A stretch of DNA of 17,148 nucleotides from JBBSEZ01 sp038239195. Its GTDB lineage: Bacteria > Planctomycetota > Planctomycetia > Gemmatales > Gemmataceae. The number at the start of each line of letters is the position of its first letter. The stretch's first letter is position 1. Shown piece after piece: positions 1-6,894 of the stretch. Location of the stretch: contig JBBSEZ010000197.1 in NCBI GenBank assembly GCA_038239195.1, positions 1-17,148 on the forward strand. The letters run 5' to 3'. The notes beneath the pieces are model-generated. The model was given only the letters and a program-made list of their open reading frames with translations, was not told the origin of the DNA and ran no database searches. A program made the position numbers and the translations under genes.

Positions 1-136
1 GGTGCCGGCCGGGCCCCCCCCCCCGCCCCCCGCGGCCCCCCCGCGCCGCGCGGCGGCCCCCGCCCGCGGCCCGCGCGCCCCCGGCGCGCGCGCCCCCCCC
101 CCGGGCCCCGGCCCCCGCCCCCCCCCGCTCGCCTCG
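1..136. other. C/G-only low-complexity tract at window edge
   Basis: The first 136 bases contain no A, and T appears only at positions 3, 129 and 134. The + strand is dominated by runs of C up to about 13 long, so the minus strand carries many closely spaced G runs. No gene is supported here. The tract lies just downstream of the recombinase stop codon on the minus strand. It may be a low-quality contig end (for example poly-G read artefacts) or a real G-run-rich sequence able to form G-quadruplexes; the sequence alone cannot decide. Confidence 0.6.
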
Positions 137-152
137 ATTCTGTCCCAACCGC

Positions 153-1094
153 TCAGCGTTTGGGCCCCGCCTCGTCCTTGCCGCGCGGGTGAAACTGCCG
201 GTGGATCGCCCGCAGGCGGTCGCGATCGACGTGGGTATACATCTGCGTGGTGCGGATGTTGGCGTGGCCCAGCAGCTCCTGCACCGTGCGCAGGTCGGCC
301 CCGCCCGCCAGCACGTGCGTCGCGAAACTGTGCCGCAGCGTGTGCGGGCTGACCTTGGCGTTGAGCCCCGTGCGGCGCACGTACTTCTTCACCAGCACCC
401 ACAGCATCTCGCGCGTCAACTGCCGCCCCACCCGGCTCACGAACACCCACGGCGCTTCCGGCGCGAACTGCACCAGCCGCGGGCGCAGCCCTTCCTGGTA
501 GGCCCGGATGGCCGCGATGGCCGGCTTGCCGAGCGGCACCATGCGCTGCTTGCTGCCCTTGCCGAAACACTTGCAGAAACCGCCCTCCAGGTGCAGGTCG
601 TTGAGCTTCAGCCCGACTACCTCCGACGCCCGGCTCCCCGTCGCATAGAGCAACTCCAGCAGTGCCCGGTCTCGCAGATAAAAGCGATCCGTTTCGCGCG
701 GCGATTCCAGCAGCCGCGTCACCGCGTCGGGGCTGAGCACCTGCGGTATCCGTTCCCAGAGGGAAGGAGAACTCAGCAGTTCGACGGTCGTCTGCGTCGT
801 GCGCTCTTCCAGGCGCAGGAAGCGGTAGAACATCTTCAGCGCCACGAGGTGGCGGGCGACGCTCGGCGGCGCCAGGGCCTCGGCGCGCAAAAACTCGAGG
901 TAATGGCTCAGGTCGAGCAAGGTCGGCGCCAGGTAGTCGGCGAGGCCTCCCCCGGCGACCCAGCCGGCGTAGCGCGCGAGGTCGCGGCCGTAGGCGAGCA
1001 GGGTGTTGTGCGCCAGGCCGCGCTCCGCCTGCACGTAGTGGCGAAAGGCCTGCAAGTCGTCGGCAAGCGGTTGAGGCACGGGCGCGGCGGGCAT
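153..1094 (-). CDS. xerD: Site-specific tyrosine recombinase XerD-type
   Basis: Cytoplasmic tyrosine recombinase of the XerC/XerD family, which resolves chromosome dimers at dif by strand exchange through a 3'-phosphotyrosine intermediate. The 313 residues match the usual length of about 300. The N-terminal SAM-like core-binding domain spans roughly residues 12-95 and the catalytic domain about 115-300. The full catalytic set is visible: R155 (GSRASEV), K182 (GKGSKQR), H251 and R254 (HTLRH), H277 (LLGH) and nucleophile Y286 (TQMYTH). The ATG at 1094 is preceded by GGAGG with a 9-nt spacer, so the start is well supported. The loop carrying K182 resembles XerD more than XerC, but a XerC role or a paralogue cannot be excluded. 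It is alone on its transcript side, 174 bp after the formyltransferase gene. Family assignment is firm; the XerD label is inference. Confidence 0.9.
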   Translation of the reverse strand: MPAAPVPQPLADDLQAFRHYVQAERGLAHNTLLAYGRDLARYAGWVAGGGLADYLAPTLLDLSHYLEFLRAEALAPPSVARHLVALKMFYRFLRLEERTTQTTVELLSSPSLWERIPQVLSPDAVTRLLESPRETDRFYLRDRALLELLYATGSRASEVVGLKLNDLHLEGGFCKCFGKGSKQRMVPLGKPAIAAIRAYQEGLRPRLVQFAPEAPWVFVSRVGRQLTREMLWVLVKKYVRRTGLNAKVSPHTLRHSFATHVLAGGADLRTVQELLGHANIRTTQMYTHVDRDRLRAIHRQFHPRGKDEAGPKR

Positions 1095-1105
1095 GGCAGG
1101 TCGCC

Positions 1106-1132
1106 TCCAGGGAATGGGCCTTCATCCCTGGA
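1106..1132 (-). promoter_or_regulatory. Hairpin overlapping the xerD Shine-Dalgarno
   Basis: An 8-bp perfect inverted repeat (TCCAGGGA / TCCCTGGA) with an 11-nt loop lies in the leader of the recombinase gene. The arm nearest the gene shares its last three bases with the GGAGG Shine-Dalgarno at 1104-1108. If it folds in the mRNA it would partly hide the ribosome site. The structure is seen in sequence; any regulatory role is inference. Confidence 0.35.
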
Positions 1133-1174
1133 TCGGCACGTGCCCCTGCCGCCCTTGAGGCGCAGTTGGGCGAG

Positions 1175-1222
1175 CGGCAGGAAAAAGCCCCCCTGTAGGA
1201 CGGCCCTCCTGAGCCGTCCTAC
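1175..1222. repeat. Dispersed repeat, copy 1, with 10-bp perfect hairpin
   Basis: Bases 1175-1205 match 15274-15304 at 28 of 31 positions in the same orientation. This copy also carries a perfect inverted repeat: GTAGGACGGC at 1195-1204, an 8-nt loop, and GCCGTCCTAC at 1213-1222. Read on the minus strand, the hairpin follows the formyltransferase stop and is followed after 8 nt by a T5 run (AGGGGGGCTTTTT), so it could also act as a terminator for that gene. It looks like a small REP- or MITE-like intergenic element. No flanking target duplication is evident. Confidence 0.6.
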
Positions 1223-1268
1223 CGCAAACCAAGTCTTGCTGCTCGCCTTGGCGAAACCGCGTTCTCTT

Positions 1269-2201
1269 TCAGGCCGGGTGCCGGTCCGGCAGGAGCCAGA
1301 CGAAGCTCTTGCCCAATCTCCCTCCGTAATTGCCCGCCGACACCTTCACCAGCCCCGGCGTGTCGATGCTCGCCGCGAGGGCGGCCTGCGTCGCCCGGGA
1401 GATGGTGGGCAAGTCGTGGCCGTTGAGGATGATCTCCATCACCGACCCGACGCCCTCGGGGACGCGCGACTTCTCGCCGAGCTTGGCGCGCAGGGTGGGG
1501 CAGAACGCCTCGTAGGTGCTGGCGACGCTGAACTTGTAGCGACTGCCCGCCTTCGACCCGCTCGCCGCGATCCCGCCGGGGAACGGCAGCACGACGCCCG
1601 GCACCTTGCTCGCCGCGTCGCAGGCGCGCTCCGCGGCCAGGAGGGCGGCGTCGAGGTCGCGCCCCAGAAACCACAGGTTGCCGCCCATCAGCCCCTCGTG
1701 CCAGCCGAAGCGCCGGTCGATGACGAACTCGCCGCCGAGGAGGGGCACCACCCACACCTTGCGCCCAAAGCGCTCGGCGCGAAACTGATGGCCGTCGCCG
1801 AAGTAGGCGATTTTGCGGCCGAGCGGATAGCGATTGTCGCCCGGGCTCGGGCAAAAGCAGGCGGCGGTCGCGCAGGTCAACACGTTCTGACTGAGGCGCA
1901 CGAGCAGGGAGCGCTCCAGCGCCTGCACGCGGTCCTTGCGAAAGCGCGGGACGTGGAACTGCACCACGGCGCCGGGCCGGCCGTCGGGCGTGGCGAAGCT
2001 CTCGTCCCCACCGGGGCCAACGTAGCAGTCGAGCCCTGCCTCGCAGTCGCACAGGATGCTGCTGGAGGCGTTGCCCGTGGCCGCGCGCACCGCGCGGTCG
2101 AGCCAGGCGCGGTCGCGCGCGGTGACGAGCACCTCGGCGTAGATGCTGCGGAACGCCTCGGCGTAGGTGTCCTCGACCTCGGCTCGTGGGGGTGCGCTCA
2201 C
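1269..2201 (-). CDS. fhcD: Formylmethanofuran--tetrahydromethanopterin N-formyltransferase (Ftr/FhcD)
   Basis: Cytoplasmic enzyme that transfers a formyl group between tetrahydromethanopterin and methanofuran. In bacteria it is part of the Fhc formyltransferase/hydrolase complex, in the branch that oxidises formaldehyde-derived C1 units to formate. Family signatures run the whole length of 310 residues (family about 300): VEDTYAEAF near the N-terminus, CEAGLD, TPDGRPG, PLGRKIAYFGDG, PFPGGIAASGSKAGS, AFCPTL, SVMEI and a C-terminal SAGNYGGRLG. The frame stays open to 2297, but that extension would lie inside the upstream gene. I chose GTG at 2201, which overlaps the upstream TGA by 4 bp (GTGA), a typical sign of translational coupling, and puts VEDTYAEAF where the family begins. 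The other Fhc subunits, Mch and Mtd are not in the window. Identification is confident from motif recognition. Confidence 0.93.
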   Translation of the reverse strand: MSAPPRAEVEDTYAEAFRSIYAEVLVTARDRAWLDRAVRAATGNASSSILCDCEAGLDCYVGPGGDESFATPDGRPGAVVQFHVPRFRKDRVQALERSLLVRLSQNVLTCATAACFCPSPGDNRYPLGRKIAYFGDGHQFRAERFGRKVWVVPLLGGEFVIDRRFGWHEGLMGGNLWFLGRDLDAALLAAERACDAASKVPGVVLPFPGGIAASGSKAGSRYKFSVASTYEAFCPTLRAKLGEKSRVPEGVGSVMEIILNGHDLPTISRATQAALAASIDTPGLVKVSAGNYGGRLGKSFVWLLPDRHPA

Positions 2202-2806
2202 CGCCGGCCCTTGCCTTCGTAGACGGCTAGCTCGGTGACGATCTTGTCCATGAAGACGTCGTGGGGGCTCATCGGCACCTCGGGAAAGAGCTGGCACTCG
2301 AACGCCAGCGCCACCAGCGGCGCGTCGGCCCGAGCGTGCTGCAAGAGCTTGTCGTAGTAGCCGAACCCGTGCCCCAGCCGCCCGCCCTGCCGGTCGAAGG
2401 CGACGCCGGGCACCACGATGAGGTCGAGGTCGGTCGCCCCCACCTTCTTCTCGGGGACGGAGCGTAACTCCGCCCGCGGCTCGAGGATGCGGTACGCGCC
2501 GACGGCCAGCTCGTCCATGCGGGTGAGGTGGAAGAGCTCCAGTTCGCCCGCGACGCAGTAGGGGACGACGATTCGCTTGTCGTGGCCGAGGGCGGCGGGG
2601 AGGTACTGGCGCGTTCGCGCCTCGCTGCGCACGTCCACGTAGTACATCACCGTGCGGGCGCGGGCGTACTCGGGCAGGGCGACGAGCCGTTCGCAGATGG
2701 CACGGCTCAATTCGTCCTTGTCGGCCAGGGCGTTGCGGGCGGCGTGGGCCTGCTCGCGAATCGCCTTCTTCTTTTCCTGTACGTCGCTGGCGGGGTTGGC
2801 AGTCAT
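2198..2806 (-). CDS. 5-formyltetrahydrofolate cyclo-ligase family protein
   Basis: Member of the 5-FCL/MTHFS family, which converts 5-formyltetrahydrofolate to 5,10-methenyltetrahydrofolate using ATP in the cytosol. The 202 residues fit the family (about 180-200). The N-terminal helix has the expected basic pattern (EKKKAIREQAHAARNAL). The phosphate-binding signature is clear at about residues 143-152 (RLGHGFGYYD), preceded by DLIVVPGVAFD. The frame stays open upstream to 3193, but that part overlaps the EamA gene and lacks family similarity. ATG at 2806 places the N-terminus where the family starts, with a weak GAGG 14 nt upstream. It overlaps the next gene by 4 bp and is probably co-transcribed with the H4MPT formyltransferase. 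The family call is firm; use of a pterin other than folate as substrate is possible and untested. Confidence 0.88.
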   Translation of the reverse strand: MTANPASDVQEKKKAIREQAHAARNALADKDELSRAICERLVALPEYARARTVMYYVDVRSEARTRQYLPAALGHDKRIVVPYCVAGELELFHLTRMDELAVGAYRILEPRAELRSVPEKKVGATDLDLIVVPGVAFDRQGGRLGHGFGYYDKLLQHARADAPLVALAFECQLFPEVPMSPHDVFMDKIVTELAVYEGKGRR

Positions 2807-2869
2807 GGCTTCGGCCTGGTCCTCGAAGTCGGGGCGATCCGCGCTGGAACAGGCCCCATTCCTGCTTTC

Positions 2870-2898
2870 AGTATAGGGACGACCTCCGCCGACAGGAA
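2870..2898 (-). promoter_or_regulatory. Promoter-like site for the 5-FCL/fhcD unit
   Basis: On the minus strand TATACT (2870-2875) is a good -10 match, with a poor -35 (TTCCTG, 2893-2898) at a 17-bp spacer. It lies 64 bp before the 5-FCL ATG, inside the 161-bp gap after the EamA gene. The rest of that gap holds nothing else I can support. Confidence 0.35.
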
Positions 2899-2967
2899 GA
2901 ATGGCCCAGCCGCCAGGGCATGGCCTGGGCGATTCCCCTTTCGGGCAGCAGGGCCGCCCCAAGCCCC

Positions 2968-3384
2968 TCATCCCCAGGCCAGGAAGAGGGTGCCCGACAC
3001 GATGAGCAGCCCGCCGACCCAGTGCTGCCAGGCGAGTTGCTCGTGCAGGAACAGCACCGCCAGCCCCATCGCGACCACGACGCTCAACTTGTCGAGGGGG
3101 GCCACCTGCGAGGCCTTCCCCATCTGCAAGGCGCGGAAGTAGCACAGCCACGACGCCCCCGTCGCCAGCCCGGAGAGCACCAGGAACAGCCACGTCTTCC
3201 CGGAGACCTCGCCCAGCGGCGGCAGGCCGCGAAACAGCACGATCGACCAGGCAAAGACCAGCACGACGCCCGTGCGGATCGCGGTGGCCAGGTTGGAATC
3301 GACGTCCTTCACCCCGACCTTGGCCAGTACCGCCGTCAGCCCCGCGAACAGGGCCGACAGGAGCGCCCAGGACACCCAGCTCAT
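2968..3384 (-). CDS. Small EamA/DMT-family membrane transporter
   Basis: Inner-membrane protein of 138 residues, equal to a single five-helix EamA repeat of the drug/metabolite transporter superfamily; full-length members have two such repeats. Hydrophobic helices are evident at about residues 3-20, 30-50, 60-82, 90-110 and 118-136. The stretch SWVSWALLSALFAGLTAVLAK is typical of the start of this half-size subfamily, which would have to act as a dimer. Substrate is unknown. I prefer ATG at 3384 because GGGGG lies just upstream (5-nt spacer) and family members usually begin MSW; an in-frame ATG at 3396 would add four residues. It follows the lipoprotein gene by about 43 bp on the same strand and may be the last gene of the ferredoxin-cytochrome run. 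Confidence 0.8.
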   Translation of the reverse strand: MSWVSWALLSALFAGLTAVLAKVGVKDVDSNLATAIRTGVVLVFAWSIVLFRGLPPLGEVSGKTWLFLVLSGLATGASWLCYFRALQMGKASQVAPLDKLSVVVAMGLAVLFLHEQLAWQHWVGGLLIVSGTLFLAWG

Positions 3385-3427
3385 GGCCACCCCCATTCCG
3401 GCTTGGTCCCGTGCTCGTGCCGGCGCT

Positions 3428-4342
3428 TCACGCCTCCGGCAACACCCACTGAATCTCCACGCCGCGCCCCGCCCCCACCGTCACCGGGACCGTCCGCACG
3501 ACCGGCCGCGCCTCCTCCTTGCCTTTCGCCCAGCCCTCGTGCCACAGCACGATCTCGTAGTCCCCCGGTGGGAGCTTCGGCAGGACGAAGTTGCCGTCGC
3601 CCCCCGTGACGGCGAAATGACCGTGGTCCAGCACGTGCAAGTAGGCCGGCGCGATCCACGGCCGGTCCTGCGACCTCACCGTCACCACGCCCAGCCGATT
3701 GAGCCCCACCAGCATCGCCCGGCCTCGCGCCAGCCCGCGCTCGAGGGCCGTCGCGCCGGTCAGCTCGAAGTCCGCCGTGTCGTCTGTCGTGCGCAGGCGC
3801 AACTTCGAATCCCGCGCCACGACTTGCACGTGCGGCTCGAAGCGGCCCTTGGTCTGCACCAGCGTCACGGTCTCCGGGTTGAACGGCTCCGCCGTGGGCG
3901 GCGCCTTCTTCACGTACACCACGACGTTCGCCAGCCCACCCTTCGGATCGACCTGGACGCGCGCCGCCGGCCGGACGGCGTGCGCCCGTCCGCGAACGTC
4001 CACCAGCATCTCGGCGCTGGTAAGCACGGGCGGCACCGGCCCCTTCCAGCGCACGGCGCCGCGGACGACGCCTTCCTCCGCGGTCGCCGTCTTCCTCGGG
4101 TTTTCGGGAGGCGGAGGTGGCGGCGGGGCCGTTTTCTCCCTGGCCTTCTGCTTCACCTTTTCCGGGCCCGGGTTGTCTGGCTTCTTCGGGGTGGGGGGCT
4201 TCTCCTTGTCGGGGCCCTCCGCTCCCTTGGGCTGCAACGCCGGCGCCTTGACCTGGCGCGCGTCGGGCCTCGAAGAGCGGGAACAGCCCAGCACGAGCCC
4301 GCTCAGCAGGAAGGCGAACACCAGCCCTCGGCGGATCGTCAT
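3428..4342 (-). CDS. Lipoprotein with cupredoxin-like/carboxypeptidase-regulatory-like domain
   Basis: Predicted exported lipoprotein of 304 residues. Its signal peptide ends in a lipobox (VLGC, C20). A Pro/Lys-rich linker runs from about residue 25 to 90. The C-terminal part (about 92-302) resembles planctomycete and methylamine-utilisation-type proteins: ANVVVYVKK near 139, GRFEPHV near 167, LHVLDHGHFAV near 235, then a CarboxypepD_reg-like GDGNFVLPKLPPGDYEIVLWHEGW (about 249-271). In the relatives I know, the middle part carries copper-type ligands (a His after D-x-T and a C-x-x-HPW motif). Here those places read DDTADFEL and SQDRPWI, so the ligands appear lost. ATG at 4342 has AAAAGGG about 9 nt upstream. 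It lies 122 bp after the di-heme cytochrome gene on the same strand. Export and domain call are good; function is unknown. Confidence 0.75.
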   Translation of the reverse strand: MTIRRGLVFAFLLSGLVLGCSRSSRPDARQVKAPALQPKGAEGPDKEKPPTPKKPDNPGPEKVKQKAREKTAPPPPPPPENPRKTATAEEGVVRGAVRWKGPVPPVLTSAEMLVDVRGRAHAVRPAARVQVDPKGGLANVVVYVKKAPPTAEPFNPETVTLVQTKGRFEPHVQVVARDSKLRLRTTDDTADFELTGATALERGLARGRAMLVGLNRLGVVTVRSQDRPWIAPAYLHVLDHGHFAVTGGDGNFVLPKLPPGDYEIVLWHEGWAKGKEEARPVVRTVPVTVGAGRGVEIQWVLPEA

Positions 4343-4367
4343 GGTGTGGCCCTTTTCAGGCTCCGAG

Positions 4368-4399
4368 GTGACAAGGTGACAGGGTGAGGGGGTGACAGA
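4368..4399 (+). repeat. Octamer tandem repeat array (GTGACAAG-like), array 1
   Basis: Four consecutive 8-bp units read GTGACAAG, GTGACAGG, GTGAGGGG and GTGACAGA. Its first 22 bases (4368-4389) are an inverted match, 21 of 22, to 4455-4476, giving a potential long stem with a loop of about 65 nt between the cytochrome and lipoprotein genes. Confidence 0.6.
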
Positions 4400-4454
4400 G
4401 GTGTATTTCGCTCCCTCTTGCCCTGAGGGCCAGCCCCGGGTCAGCCCTTTCCGT

Positions 4455-4476
4455 CCTCACCTTGTCACCTTGTCAC
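4455..4476 (-). repeat. Octamer repeat array 2, overlapping the cytochrome stop codon
   Basis: On the minus strand two exact GTGACAAG units are followed by GTGAGG. The last codons of the di-heme cytochrome gene (GTG ACA AGG TGA) lie inside the repeat, so its C-terminus VTR-stop is repeat-derived. Confidence 0.6.
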
Positions 4477-5925
4477 TCCCGAAGCGGGCCTGGCCCGGAC
4501 GAAGGCATCCACCTCATCGCCATTCAAGGCTCGCAAGAACAGCACGAGGACGGCAAGGTCGCCCTCGCTCAGCCCGAAGTTCTTGTGCGTGCCGTCGAGG
4601 TTGCTCAACTTCGCGTCGAGAAAGCGGTTGAAGCGTTGCCCCGTGGGCCCCGGGTAAACGTGGAAGCGCACGACCGCCGTCAGGTTGTCCGCCTGACCGT
4701 TGTGGAAGTAGGGGGCCGTCCGCACCAGGCCGCGCAGCGTCGGGGTTTTGTACGCTCCCCACAACGGGGCGGTCTTCAGGCCGACCGGGGCGACGGCAAT
4801 CCGGCCCCGCATGCCCAGGGAACTGCCGATCTCCTCGGCGTTTACGCCGATGTTGTGAAAGTCGTTGTCCGAATAGGTGCCGTTGCTCGGGCTGTGGCAG
4901 CCGACGCAACCGCCCGCGCCGCGGAAGAGCTGTTCGCCGCGCAGCAGCTCGGCCCCCACCTGGTCCAGCTCGGCCCCCCCCCGGTTCAGGTCCTGGAGAT
5001 CGGCCGGCTTCAGGGCCTCCCGGTAGTGGTTGGCCTCCAACTGGCCGGCCTTCGCCTCGCGCTGTTTCTGCCGGGCGCGATCGTGGACCGAGTTGCCGGC
5101 GAGGAAGGTGCGCAGGTACGTCGCCAGCGCCTTGCCCACGGCGTCCTGCGTCGGGAGGGTGCGGAAGACGGCCTCGAACTCCTGCTTGTAGGCCTCGCTC
5201 TGCCGCAGGCGCTGGATGACCCCGCTCCAGGCATGGCGGAAGCCGTCGCCGACGTTCGCCTCGTCTTCGAGCCGGGCCTGGACCACCTCCTCGAGGTAGG
5301 TGGCCCGGCCGTCCCAGAACTGGTGGGCATTGTAAACGGAGTTGATAAGGGTCGGCGTGTTGAAGCTGTCGCCGGCGGCCACCTTCTTGCCGTCGGTGTA
5401 CCCGAAATCCGGGACGTGACAGGTCGCGCAAGCCAGTCCGCCCTTTGCAGTTAGGATTGTCTCGTCGAAGAAGAGGCGCCGGCCGAGCGCCCATTTGCGG
5501 CGCGTAAGCGGGTTGGCCACGGGAATGAAGGCGGTCGGGTCGGGCAGGCCGAGCGGCACCTTGATCTTGACGACGTTGGCGGGCGGCCCCGCCGGAAGCA
5601 CGCCCACGCCCGGGAGGCCGGGCAGGCCGATCATCGCCGCGGCGCCCACGGTGGGGTCGTTCCAGTAGCTCGGCAGCTTGCGCCACTCGAGCGGGCTGTC
5701 CTTCTCCGTGACGAACTCGATCGCCACGTCCTGCCCCGCCGTGCCCGGCGCCTCCTGCCAGGCGAATTGCTCGGGTACGCCCTTGGTGGGCTCGTCCTTC
5801 TTGCCCGGCGCGCCGGCGACCGGTCGGCGCGGCTCGTAGCGCCCGGCGCGCTGGCAACCGAGGCCGATCGACAAGACCAGCAGGCCCCCCGCGAGAAGCA
5901 GAAAGGGCGCGAGCAACCGCGACAT
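4465..5925 (-). CDS. Di-heme cytochrome c peroxidase/MauG-family lipoprotein
   Basis: Exported di-heme protein of 486 residues. The signal peptide ends at a probable lipidation cysteine (LGC, C24; the -3 residue is Gly, so the lipobox is weak). Two c-type heme motifs are present: CATCH at 166-170 and CVGCH at 340-344. Around them the bacterial cytochrome c peroxidase fold is recognisable: LGRRLFFDETIL (148-159), a TPTL motif (188-192), FWDGRATYLEEVV (203-215), and TPTLRGLVRTAPYFHNG (394-410). The family reduces H2O2 or, like MauG, oxidises a partner protein, with electrons from small periplasmic donors. It starts 20 bp after the ferredoxin stop; its Shine-Dalgarno (GAGGGGG) is part of an octamer repeat. 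True substrate unknown. Confidence 0.88.
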   Translation of the reverse strand: MSRLLAPFLLLAGGLLVLSIGLGCQRAGRYEPRRPVAGAPGKKDEPTKGVPEQFAWQEAPGTAGQDVAIEFVTEKDSPLEWRKLPSYWNDPTVGAAAMIGLPGLPGVGVLPAGPPANVVKIKVPLGLPDPTAFIPVANPLTRRKWALGRRLFFDETILTAKGGLACATCHVPDFGYTDGKKVAAGDSFNTPTLINSVYNAHQFWDGRATYLEEVVQARLEDEANVGDGFRHAWSGVIQRLRQSEAYKQEFEAVFRTLPTQDAVGKALATYLRTFLAGNSVHDRARQKQREAKAGQLEANHYREALKPADLQDLNRGGAELDQVGAELLRGEQLFRGAGGCVGCHSPSNGTYSDNDFHNIGVNAEEIGSSLGMRGRIAVAPVGLKTAPLWGAYKTPTLRGLVRTAPYFHNGQADNLTAVVRFHVYPGPTGQRFNRFLDAKLSNLDGTHKNFGLSEGDLAVLVLFLRALNGDEVDAFVRARPASGVTR

Positions 5926-5949
5926 GGTGTCACCCCCTCACCTTGTCAC
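5926..5949 (-). repeat. Octamer repeat array 3, between ferredoxin stop and cytochrome start
   Basis: On the minus strand three units, GTGACAAG, GTGAGGGG and GTGACACC, run directly into the cytochrome ATG. The first unit contains the ferredoxin TGA and the middle unit provides the purine-rich ribosome site. Confidence 0.6.
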
Positions 5950-6344
5950 TTCTTGGCAGTGGCTGGCTTGGCCGGCACCGCCGCGCGCTGCTCCGCGGCG
6001 AGGTCGGCGAGCATCTGGGCGACGGCCGTCAGTCGGTCGCCGTTCTTGGCGACGTACTCCGGCGGGCCGCCCTTGTCGGCGACGTGCTGGGCGATGGTCA
6101 CCGAATCGACCATGTCGATGGCGTCCCACGGGCACCAGCGCTCGCACAGCGCGCAGCCGATGCAGCGCTCGAGATCGACGTCCACGAAGGTCTGGAGCGA
6201 CGGCTGGTCCTCGCCGGGCACCTTGTAGATGCAATCGACGGGACAGACCTCGATACAGGCCTCGCACCCGGTGCAGTTGTCCGCCCGGACGACGGCCAGT
6301 TCCTTCGGCAATTTCTTGCGTGCCTTGCCTGCGCCCTTCGCCAT
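5946..6344 (-). CDS. 2x[4Fe-4S] ferredoxin
   Basis: Soluble low-potential electron carrier with two bacterial-type cluster motifs: C24-x2-C27-x2-C30-x3-C34-P and C61-x2-C64-x2-C67-x3-C71-P. An additional Cys (C38) follows the first motif. The 132 residues exceed a minimal 2x[4Fe-4S] ferredoxin (about 60-80) because of a Lys-rich N-terminal stretch and a C-terminal helical tail of about 55 residues ending in an Ala/Pro/Lys-rich stretch. I chose ATG at 6344, which has GAGGA 7 nt upstream; a frame extension to 6371 would add nine residues but lacks a ribosome site. No signal peptide is seen, so it should be cytoplasmic, unlike the exported cytochrome and lipoprotein that follow. The redox partner is not identifiable here. 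Confidence 0.9.
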   Translation of the reverse strand: MAKGAGKARKKLPKELAVVRADNCTGCEACIEVCPVDCIYKVPGEDQPSLQTFVDVDLERCIGCALCERWCPWDAIDMVDSVTIAQHVADKGGPPEYVAKNGDRLTAVAQMLADLAAEQRAAVPAKPATAKK

Positions 6345-6894
6345 GATCGGTCCTCGCGTTGATAGTCGCACTTGCCGGGCTTATCGGGCAGGGCCTCGAG
6401 CAATGCGGTAGGTTTGAAGAGGGGAAACAGTTTGGGGGGCCTCACCACCCACCTCTTGGCGGCGGAGCTCCATCCAGCCCAGTCCGGCAATCGGCGCTTT
6501 CCGCGCGGCCCATCCCCTCGACGAACCGCCACGGTCCCATGCCGCTTCTCCCCTCAGTGGGGGAAGCCCACGAACCGGAAGGGCCGAGCGGGGCGCGAGC
6601 GGATGAAGTCTGGCCCATGCTTATTGTACGCGATCCGTTTTGCGCCGTCCGTCAGGGACGTCGGGAGATTGTTGTAGCACCCCATGCCGTCCCGTGTCCC
6701 CCAGCAAGGGTTGCGCCCGTTGACGTCCGGCGCGGTGGCAATCCGCGCTCTGCAACCGCGAGTAAGAAGATGGTACTGCGCCCCTGCGCTCCTCGCAAGG
6801 GGGCAAGGGAGGCGGCAGGGTGCCAGTCTGCCGGATCAGGCGGCGGCGTGGCGGGCGACGTTCTGGCAGGTGCTGGTCTTCCCTTCCTACCCGG
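6345..6894. other. Gene-free stretch of about 550 bp
   Basis: No open frame here has family similarity or codon use I would trust. It separates the ferredoxin gene from the end of the 382-residue gene, both on the minus strand, so it should hold the ferredoxin promoter. Visible elements: a hairpin at 6544-6567 (GCTTC-T-CCCC / GGGGGAAGC, 9 bp with one bulged T) and a TACAAT -10-like hexamer on the minus strand at 6623-6628, about 280 bp before the ferredoxin ATG. Neither is convincing alone. A decayed gene is possible. Confidence 0.4.

Noticed and set aside
189..2222. Long plus-strand open frame of 677 codons
   Set aside because: It runs antisense to xerD and fhcD, both of which have family motifs throughout. 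The translation is Arg/Ala/His-rich low-similarity sequence, the usual shadow in very GC-rich DNA.
2807..3193. N-terminal extension of the 5-FCL frame
   Set aside because: It overlaps the EamA gene, has no family similarity, and the ATG at 2806 gives the normal family length.
4368..4476. Simple intrinsic terminator between cytochrome and lipoprotein genes
   Set aside because: The 22-bp arms can pair, but the loop is about 65 nt and no T run follows; the tandem octamer character explains the symmetry better.
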